A stretch of 64,000 bases of DNA, taken from NCBI GenBank assembly GCA_947169915.1, contig CAMVRN010000003.1:1-64000 (forward strand), in the 5' to 3' direction. This DNA is from an uncultured Candidatus Saccharibacteria bacterium (GTDB lineage: Bacteria > Patescibacteriota > Saccharimonadia > Saccharimonadales > Saccharimonadaceae). Position 1 is the stretch's first letter; each line of letters begins with the position of its first letter. Positions 58,896 through 64,000 of this stretch are shown here, piece by piece. The notes below the pieces were generated by a model that was not told the origin of the DNA, did no database searches, and was given only the letters and a program-made list of their open reading frames with translations. A program made the translations under genes and the position numbers.

Positions 58896-60083
58896 CTAAA
58901 TTTCTAAAGCTTTGTCCATCTGTGGGTCGCGGAAATGGTTGATGTCATCATAGGTGTTTGTGACTTCAACGTCTGGTTCGATGCCTGAGAGGTTGATGGT
59001 GTTTCCGAGAGGAGTGTACCAGTGAGCGCTTGTGACTTTAAGTGTGGTGCCGTAGGAAAGGTTTAACATGGTCTGGACGACGCCTTTGCCATAGGTTTTC
59101 TCGCCCACAATGGTTGCTTTCTCGTAGTCTTTAAGAGCACCTGCGACGATTTCGGAAGCGGAAGCGGTCGTACTGTTGGTAAGCACTATGGTCTTTATGT
59201 TCTCGAACGAGGCTTTCCCTCTTGCGGAGTAGGTGATATCGTCGACTAAAGTGGTTTTTGATTTTTGAATGAGGATTTTTTCATTATCAAGCCAGAGCGA
59301 AAGTAAATCGCGGGCGGCGCTAACGTATCCTCCCCCGTTACTGCGGAGGTCAAGAATGATTTTCTTTGTTCCTTTCTCGAGTATTTCTTTCGCAAAACCT
59401 TGTACCATGGTACCAGTGTCGGTGTCGAAACGAGTGACGGTTATAACGGCAGTATCGTTTTCTTTGTAGGTTACGTAAGCAGAAACATTATTGATGGTTT
59501 CGCGAGTGAGAGTGAATGTTTTTTCTTCCCCGTCACGAACAATGGTGAGTTCGACGGTGGTTCCCTCAGCCCCGCGGACAACTTCCGCAATCTCTTCGGA
59601 CGCCCAATTATAAACTTCTTCGCCGTTTACCTTATAGAGGATATCTCCTGCGAGAATCCCTGCTTCGCGAGCCGGATTATTCGGGAGAGTTCTTAGGACG
59701 TGTACGTATCCGTCACGTAGGCCCATTTCAATGCCAACGCCAGCCCCGACGTCACCATGGAGGGCTTTGTTGAATTCGGTTGTCTCTTCCCGGCTTAAGT
59801 ATTCGGTATAGACGTCGCCAACGGCTTCCACCAAGCCGTGTTTGGCGCCATCAATGATTTTGTCTTTGTCTAAATCTCCGTCGTAATTTTGAGCCAGAGT
59901 CGAATAAACCTCGTCGAGTTCATTCCAGGAGATTTTATTTGTTGAAGATAACTTACCGCCAAGATACGGTGCGAAATTATTGAAATTGATACCTAGAAAA
60001 ATACCAATAATAAGAGTTACGGCTGCAGCGACGATTGCACTACCAAGTTTGACTTGCTTAGCCTTCCAATTGATTCTAGACAT
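58896..60083 (-). CDS. ctpA: S41 carboxyl-terminal processing peptidase
   Basis: A 395-residue membrane-anchored protease: N-terminal transmembrane helix (about 14-35), PDZ domain (about 115-200) and the S41 catalytic domain with TTASASEIVAGAL (nucleophile Ser) and GEKTYGKGVVQT (general base Lys). In Gram-positives CtpB-type enzymes process wall or signalling proteins. It lies directly downstream of the PcsB-like hydrolase, as ctpB follows ftsEX in Bacillus. ATG 60083 is leaderless behind TGC-TACAAT. Confidence 0.95.
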   Translation of the reverse strand: MSRINWKAKQVKLGSAIVAAAVTLIIGIFLGINFNNFAPYLGGKLSSTNKISWNELDEVYSTLAQNYDGDLDKDKIIDGAKHGLVEAVGDVYTEYLSREETTEFNKALHGDVGAGVGIEMGLRDGYVHVLRTLPNNPAREAGILAGDILYKVNGEEVYNWASEEIAEVVRGAEGTTVELTIVRDGEEKTFTLTRETINNVSAYVTYKENDTAVITVTRFDTDTGTMVQGFAKEILEKGTKKIILDLRSNGGGYVSAARDLLSLWLDNEKILIQKSKTTLVDDITYSARGKASFENIKTIVLTNSTTASASEIVAGALKDYEKATIVGEKTYGKGVVQTMLNLSYGTTLKVTSAHWYTPLGNTINLSGIEPDVEVTNTYDDINHFRDPQMDKALEI

Positions 60084-60089
60084 ATAATT

Positions 60090-60098
60090 ATTGTAGCA
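60090..60098 (-). promoter_or_regulatory. Extended -10 of ctpA (leaderless)
   Basis: TGC-TACAAT (TACAAT 60090-60095), six bases before the ATG. Confidence 0.6.
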
Positions 60099-60116
60099 TA
60101 AACGACAAGCAACGTG

Positions 60117-61229
60117 CTAGTCAAAATGGATGAAAACTAGACCATAGGTTGGGACTTCGTAGCGGTAACCGTAATCGCCTGGCAAGTGAGAGAATGAAGA
60201 GCCATAGTTGTTGTATTCTGAGACGTTGATTGTTCCATCGCTATTAACGCCTTCAACCCACATGACGTGCCCGACTTCACCACCATTATCGACGGCGACA
60301 GTGAATGGCTCTGGGTTGCGGTCTACGGTGTATCCGCGATTTACTGCTGATTCGTCCCACATGTTCGCATTGCCCCAATAATAGATATCGACACCCCAGT
60401 GTTCAGTTGCTTTGTAGGCGGCGTAGTGGACACACTGACAGACGTATCCCCAACCGTCCCACCAAGCTAAATTGCTTTCAGGACAATCGTTTTGATATGG
60501 GTATGTGTTGACGCCAAAGCCTGCGACGCCAGTGCCGTTACGGGAAGCGATTTCTTCGGCGATGCGTTGAATCTTTTCTTGGCGCGCTTCTTCTGCTTCT
60601 TCGCTATAAGCTTCGGCGTTGTTGCGGTATTGTTGCATGAGACGCTGTTGTTCTTCGCGACGTTGTTTAATGACGGCTTTTTGGTTTTTCTGGTCTTCAA
60701 TGAGTTTATCGACTTCGGCTTTGTCGCTTTCGAGCTCATCCTTAATGGATTTTACGTTCTTGGCGGAAAGATTAATTTGCTGTTTGATGGTCTCGGCGCG
60801 TGCCTGTCGCTCGGTCAAATCGGAAATAGTGCTGCTGCTCGCGAGAATCATGATGGTTTCTGGCTCGGAGTCAAAATAGTTATCAACTAGGAGGGATGCT
60901 AAAGCATTTTTTTGTGCTTCGAGTTTTTCCTCGTTGACCTTAATCTTTGTCGCTAATTCTGCAGCAACAGCTTCGTTTGAAGCAATTTTTGCTTCGATGG
61001 CATAGATTTCTAGTTCGATACCTTGAATGACTTCTTCGAGAGATTCTGCGGCTCTGACTGCTTCGGCGGCTTTTTGGCGAGCTTCGGCTTCACGGGCGGC
61101 GGCGGCTTGGCATTCATCCGTATTACAGACAGCGTAGACACCATAGTTTGCGGTGATGACTAGGGTGCTTGAAATAAGCATCACGACGAGAGCGACGACA
61201 ATGATTTTGAATCTTCTAAGCATTACCAT
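60117..61229 (-). CDS. PcsB-like coiled-coil CHAP peptidoglycan hydrolase
   Basis: A 370-residue exported protein: signal helix (about 7-30), long coiled coil (about 40-230) and a CHAP amidase/endopeptidase domain (about 250-370) with nucleophile Cys266 in CQCVHYAAYKA, His321 in GEVGHVMWVEGV and the VSEYNNYG block. This is the PcsB layout, and PcsB-type hydrolases are activated at the septum by FtsEX; ftsX and ftsE lie directly upstream here. The start lies six bases after TGT-TATATT, so leaderless. Confidence 0.92.
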   Translation of the reverse strand: MVMLRRFKIIVVALVVMLISSTLVITANYGVYAVCNTDECQAAAAREAEARQKAAEAVRAAESLEEVIQGIELEIYAIEAKIASNEAVAAELATKIKVNEEKLEAQKNALASLLVDNYFDSEPETIMILASSSTISDLTERQARAETIKQQINLSAKNVKSIKDELESDKAEVDKLIEDQKNQKAVIKQRREEQQRLMQQYRNNAEAYSEEAEEARQEKIQRIAEEIASRNGTGVAGFGVNTYPYQNDCPESNLAWWDGWGYVCQCVHYAAYKATEHWGVDIYYWGNANMWDESAVNRGYTVDRNPEPFTVAVDNGGEVGHVMWVEGVNSDGTINVSEYNNYGSSFSHLPGDYGYRYEVPTYGLVFIHFD

Positions 61230-61235
61230 GATTAA

Positions 61236-61244
61236 AATATAACA
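61236..61244 (-). promoter_or_regulatory. Extended -10 of the PcsB-like gene (leaderless)
   Basis: TGT-TATATT (TATATT 61236-61241), six bases before ATG 61229. Confidence 0.55.
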
Positions 61245-61273
61245 CTTTATGCTTAAAAGTGCAATAATTTCTA

Positions 61274-62305
61274 TTATTTAGATGGGTTACGGAGGTATTT
61301 TTGAATTGCGAGTCGAGCGGAAATAATACCGATGAAGCTTCCAGCGAGAATCATTGCAAGAATGACAAGAACGATTTTATTAGAGTTGACAATATTGGAA
61401 ACCGTGTCGACGTTTATACCATATTTTGCTAGACGCGGTTCAAGGAAGTGAAAGCCAAGATAGCTCAGGCCGGAAGCAAGAATGCCAGAAACTACGCCAG
61501 ATAGTTGCGCTTCGACTATGAATGGGCCTCGGATGAAGTAGCTATCAGCACCGACGAGTTTCATCATGTAAATCTCTTCTCTGCGAGAGAAGATGGCCAT
61601 ACGAATCGTGTTAAAGATAACGAGAACGGAAATAACGATAAATACGGCAGAAAGTATAATGCCGCCTGTCGTTGCAATGTTCGCCCAACGTGTAATTGTT
61701 GCAATTTCGGCTTTATTTACATCGTAGGTCGGCTCTTCGGTCTCGTCGAGATTTTTAACGAAATTGATATCGGACGCGACGATTTCTTTGATAGAATCGA
61801 GGTTTTCAGTATCGTGCACCTTGAGGCGCATAGTCGATTGCATGGTTGAAATCATAGTTGCGCGCATATCCATGTCTGGGTCTTCAAGAGTTTCAATGAG
61901 GAGCGTGTTGTTGGCGTTCTCTTTCAAAAAGTTTTCATATTCTTCTTCGCTAGTGCGAACTTCGACAGACTTAACATTGGAATCGTTCTCCATAACCTGC
62001 TTTAAAACCTCGAGGGTTTCTTTTCCTGTTCCTGGCTTAAAAAAGAGAGTAATATCAATTTTGTCGCGCATAGTGTTGGCAGTTTCGGACAAAACTACGG
62101 TGGCGACGAGAGTTATTGAAAGGATGATCAACGTGATAGTCATCACGAGCGTAGCCGCGGTTGAAAGCCAGATATTACGGCCGAAATTGATAGCGCCATA
62201 TTTGACCACGCGACGAGCGGAGCGAATTCTTTTTGTACGTCCGTTCTTTGTGAGTGCCTTCAGATTCTTTTTTGTTGCCTGTTTCTTAGATGGTTGTTTA
62301 GCCAT
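61274..62305 (-). CDS. ftsX: Cell division protein FtsX
   Basis: A 343-residue permease-like divisome protein: basic cytoplasmic N-terminus (about 1-45), first membrane helix (about 47-72), a large extracellular loop (about 75-200) that would contact the CHAP hydrolase, and three further helices in the FtsX/MacB arrangement (RREEIYMMKLVGADSYFIRGPF conserved). ATG 62305 lies two bases after the ftsE stop with AGGAGAAAGG. Confidence 0.94.
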   Translation of the reverse strand: MAKQPSKKQATKKNLKALTKNGRTKRIRSARRVVKYGAINFGRNIWLSTAATLVMTITLIILSITLVATVVLSETANTMRDKIDITLFFKPGTGKETLEVLKQVMENDSNVKSVEVRTSEEEYENFLKENANNTLLIETLEDPDMDMRATMISTMQSTMRLKVHDTENLDSIKEIVASDINFVKNLDETEEPTYDVNKAEIATITRWANIATTGGIILSAVFIVISVLVIFNTIRMAIFSRREEIYMMKLVGADSYFIRGPFIVEAQLSGVVSGILASGLSYLGFHFLEPRLAKYGINVDTVSNIVNSNKIVLVILAMILAGSFIGIISARLAIQKYLRNPSK

Positions 62306-62307
62306 AA

Positions 62308-63144
62308 TTAGATGACCTTTCTCCTAATACGAGGTTTTTTAGGCGCAGCTTTTGGCTTTTGTTTAGGAGCTGAGGAAATAGTCGTACGAGGCGGTTCTTC
62401 TTTGAGTGCAAAGCCAGGGGCTTTTGGCGAATTATCGATGATGATTTCTGGCTCGCCGTCGAGTTTGTAGATACCACCGGTCTTTTGGTCGGCGACGATG
62501 CGACCGTTCTTTAAGGTGATAACTCGTTTATCAAGCATGTTAACTATGTTTTGGTTGTGGGTGGTAACGAGGACGGTAGTTCCAAAGTCGTTAATTTTTT
62601 GAAGTAAAGTGATTATCTCGGCAGAAGTGACACTATCGAGGTTTGCCGTTGGCTCGTCTGCAATGAGGATTTTTGGCTGTCTAGCAACAGAACGAGCTAT
62701 GGAAACGCGTTGTTGTTGACCGCCAGAGAGTTGGTTTGGAAATTTGTTTGCTTGGTCTATAAGACCGACGAGTTCGAGGACTTTAGGGACGGTGTGTTTG
62801 ATTTCGCGAGTGGACATTCCGGCGATTTCGAGAGCGAAAGCTACGTTCTCATAAACGGTACGGCGTGGGAGAAGCTTGAAGTCTTGAAAGACGACGCCAA
62901 GGCGGCGGCGATAATGAGGAATATGACGACGACGGATATAGTCGAGGTCGATGCCACCAATGATTATTTTTCCGGAATCGGGGTCTTCTTCCTTGGTAAT
63001 CATTTTCATCAAAGTTGACTTACCGGCACCAGATTTGCCAACAAGAAAGACGAATTCGTTAGGCTCGATATGGAGAGAGACGTCATCCAGTGCGGGATGT
63101 TTGTCTCCTGGGTAGATTTTAGTGATATGATCGAGCAATATCAT
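62308..63144 (-). CDS. ftsE: Cell division ATP-binding protein FtsE
   Basis: A 278-residue ABC ATPase: Walker A GKSGAGKSTLMKM, signature LSGGQQQRVSIARSV and Walker B ILIADEPTANLD. It energises FtsX to activate septal hydrolases. About 50 basic Pro/Lys-rich residues extend the usual C-terminus. ATG 63144 follows TGG-TAATAT by seven bases and lacks a ribosome site, so leaderless. Confidence 0.95.
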   Translation of the reverse strand: MILLDHITKIYPGDKHPALDDVSLHIEPNEFVFLVGKSGAGKSTLMKMITKEEDPDSGKIIIGGIDLDYIRRRHIPHYRRRLGVVFQDFKLLPRRTVYENVAFALEIAGMSTREIKHTVPKVLELVGLIDQANKFPNQLSGGQQQRVSIARSVARQPKILIADEPTANLDSVTSAEIITLLQKINDFGTTVLVTTHNQNIVNMLDKRVITLKNGRIVADQKTGGIYKLDGEPEIIIDNSPKAPGFALKEEPPRTTISSAPKQKPKAAPKKPRIRRKVI

Positions 63145-63151
63145 ACACTAT

Positions 63152-63160
63152 ATATTACCA
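63152..63160 (-). promoter_or_regulatory. Extended -10 of ftsE (leaderless)
   Basis: TGG-TAATAT (TAATAT 63152-63157), seven bases before the ATG, in the 25-base gap after prfB. Confidence 0.6.
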
Positions 63161-63169
63161 TAACTAGAA

Positions 63170-64000
63170 TCATTGTTCAAGAAAACTGTCGATGAACGGC
63201 ATGATGTCGCCATCTAGGACGGCGTCAGTGTCAGTTTCTTCGTGCTTAGTACGAGTATCCTTTACTAGTTTGTACGGTTGAAGGACGTAATTTCTAATTT
63301 GTTGGCCCCATTTTGCTGATTCGCCAGCACGGAGTTTGTCGATAGATTCTGCTTGTTGCTCAATCTTCATTTGTGCAAGTTTGCCTCGTAGAATCTCCAT
63401 GGCTTTTTCCTTGTTCTGGAGTTGAGAGCGCTCGTTTTGAATTGCAACAACGGTGTTCGTTGGGAGATGGGTGATACGGACGGCTGAATTGGTGGTATTT
63501 ACGGATTGTCCACCGTGGCCTCCTGAATGGTAGACGTCGATGCGCAAGTCCTTTTCGTCGATTTTGATTTCTGTGTCGGATTTAATGACGGGCAGGACTT
63601 CGACGAGCGAGAAGGAAGTCTGGCGCAAATTATCGGCGTTGAACGGACTTAGGCGCACTAGGCGGTGAACGCCATGTTCGGATTTGAGAGTACCGTAGGC
63701 ATTTATGCCGGAGATTTCATAAACGGCGGTTTTGATGCCGGCTTCTTCTCCAGCGATACGTTCGATTAATGTGGCTTTGAAATCGTTTCTTTCAAAGAAG
63801 CGAAGATACATGCGCTCAAGCATGGAGGTCCAATCCATCGCTTCTGTTCCGCCGACGCCAGCTGTAAGGCGAAGGATTGCGTTTGCGTGGTCGAATTCTC
63901 CGGTAAAGCGTAATGCTTTTTTGAGACTTAAGTATGATTCTTGCATGGCGTCGAGCTGGTCGGAAATTTCTTCTCGCAAATCTTCTCCACCTAAATTTAT
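63170..64000 (-). CDS. prfB: Peptide chain release factor 2, 5' end beyond the window
   Basis: The C-terminal ~277 residues of a class I release factor; the frame stays open to position 64000, so the gene continues beyond the edge. The SPF tripeptide (VRLSPFNADN) identifies RF2, which reads UGA and UAA, and GGHGGQSVN carries the catalytic GGQ. Its own stop is TGA. The programmed frameshift site common in prfB would lie near the 5' end and cannot be checked here. Confidence 0.95.
   Translation of the reverse strand: MNLGGEDLREEISDQLDAMQESYLSLKKALRFTGEFDHANAILRLTAGVGGTEAMDWTSMLERMYLRFFERNDFKATLIERIAGEEAGIKTAVYEISGINAYGTLKSEHGVHRLVRLSPFNADNLRQTSFSLVEVLPVIKSDTEIKIDEKDLRIDVYHSGGHGGQSVNTTNSAVRITHLPTNTVVAIQNERSQLQNKEKAMEILRGKLAQMKIEQQAESIDKLRAGESAKWGQQIRNYVLQPYKLVKDTRTKHEETDTDAVLDGDIMPFIDSFLEQ

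Noticed and set aside
1-64000. UGA recoded as glycine, as in some other CPR groups
   Set aside because: Several genes end cleanly at TGA (rnc, prfB, 8084-8707), no in-frame TGA interrupts known proteins, and an RF2 gene is present.
63170-64000. prfB beginning at TTG 63979
   Set aside because: The frame is open to the window edge and the N-terminal domain of RF2 is missing, so the start must lie outside.

Overview
The window looks like chromosomal DNA of a Patescibacteria/CPR organism, most likely a Saccharibacteria (TM7) lineage. That placement is inferred from compact enzymes, a Gram-positive-like gene order, many orphan secreted or membrane proteins, lysine-rich protein tails and the absence of biosynthetic pathways; no single marker in the window proves it. 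UGA is a normal stop: several genes end in TGA and the peptide release factor at the right edge carries the RF2-specific SPF tripeptide. Almost everything is on the minus strand.

Layout. 1-1.1 kb holds the 5' part of a 23S rRNA gene with its own strong promoter and pepN, not 16S rRNA, upstream. 1.2-9.6 kb has pepN, yebC and rubrerythrin among eight orphan genes, several of them tiny. 9.7-17.1 kb is rpoBC with a structured leader. 17.2-24.7 kb is an RNA/translation block (khpA, rpsP, a probable new small RNA, rnc, a Nudix hydrolase, nusB, rpmF, leuS, tsaC). 24.7-31.2 kb has a TrmH-type methyltransferase, two low-complexity single-pass membrane proteins and dnaE. 31.2-44.3 kb alternates cell-wall-type proteins (one intact L,D-transpeptidase, one with its catalytic dyad replaced, one VanY-like protein with altered metal ligands) with galU, xseAB, a Trm11-like methyltransferase, rpmA, a PfkB-aldolase fusion and rplY. 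44.4-54.9 kb carries uvrA, sbcB, an FKBP, pheST and an aquaporin-like channel. 54.9-64 kb is a divisome/envelope and translation run: prfB, ftsE, ftsX, a PcsB-like CHAP hydrolase, a carboxyl-terminal protease, a YabE-like protein, rsmA and metG.

Two expression styles are visible. Many housekeeping genes have an extended -10 (TGN-TATAAT) only 6-10 bases before the ATG and no Shine-Dalgarno, so their mRNAs should be leaderless or nearly so. Orphan and envelope genes instead stand as single-gene units with a TTGACA/T-17-TGC-TATAAT promoter, often a hairpin at the mRNA 5' end, an unusually G-rich ribosome site and a CCCCGC...GCGGGG terminator.

Main points for follow-up: loss of both zinc sites in RNA polymerase beta', a candidate ~94-nt small RNA with a three-way junction between rnc and an orphan gene, pervasive leaderless architecture, the repeated orphan-gene cassette design, catalytically altered wall-enzyme homologues, and a degenerate sugar kinase fused to class I aldolase.
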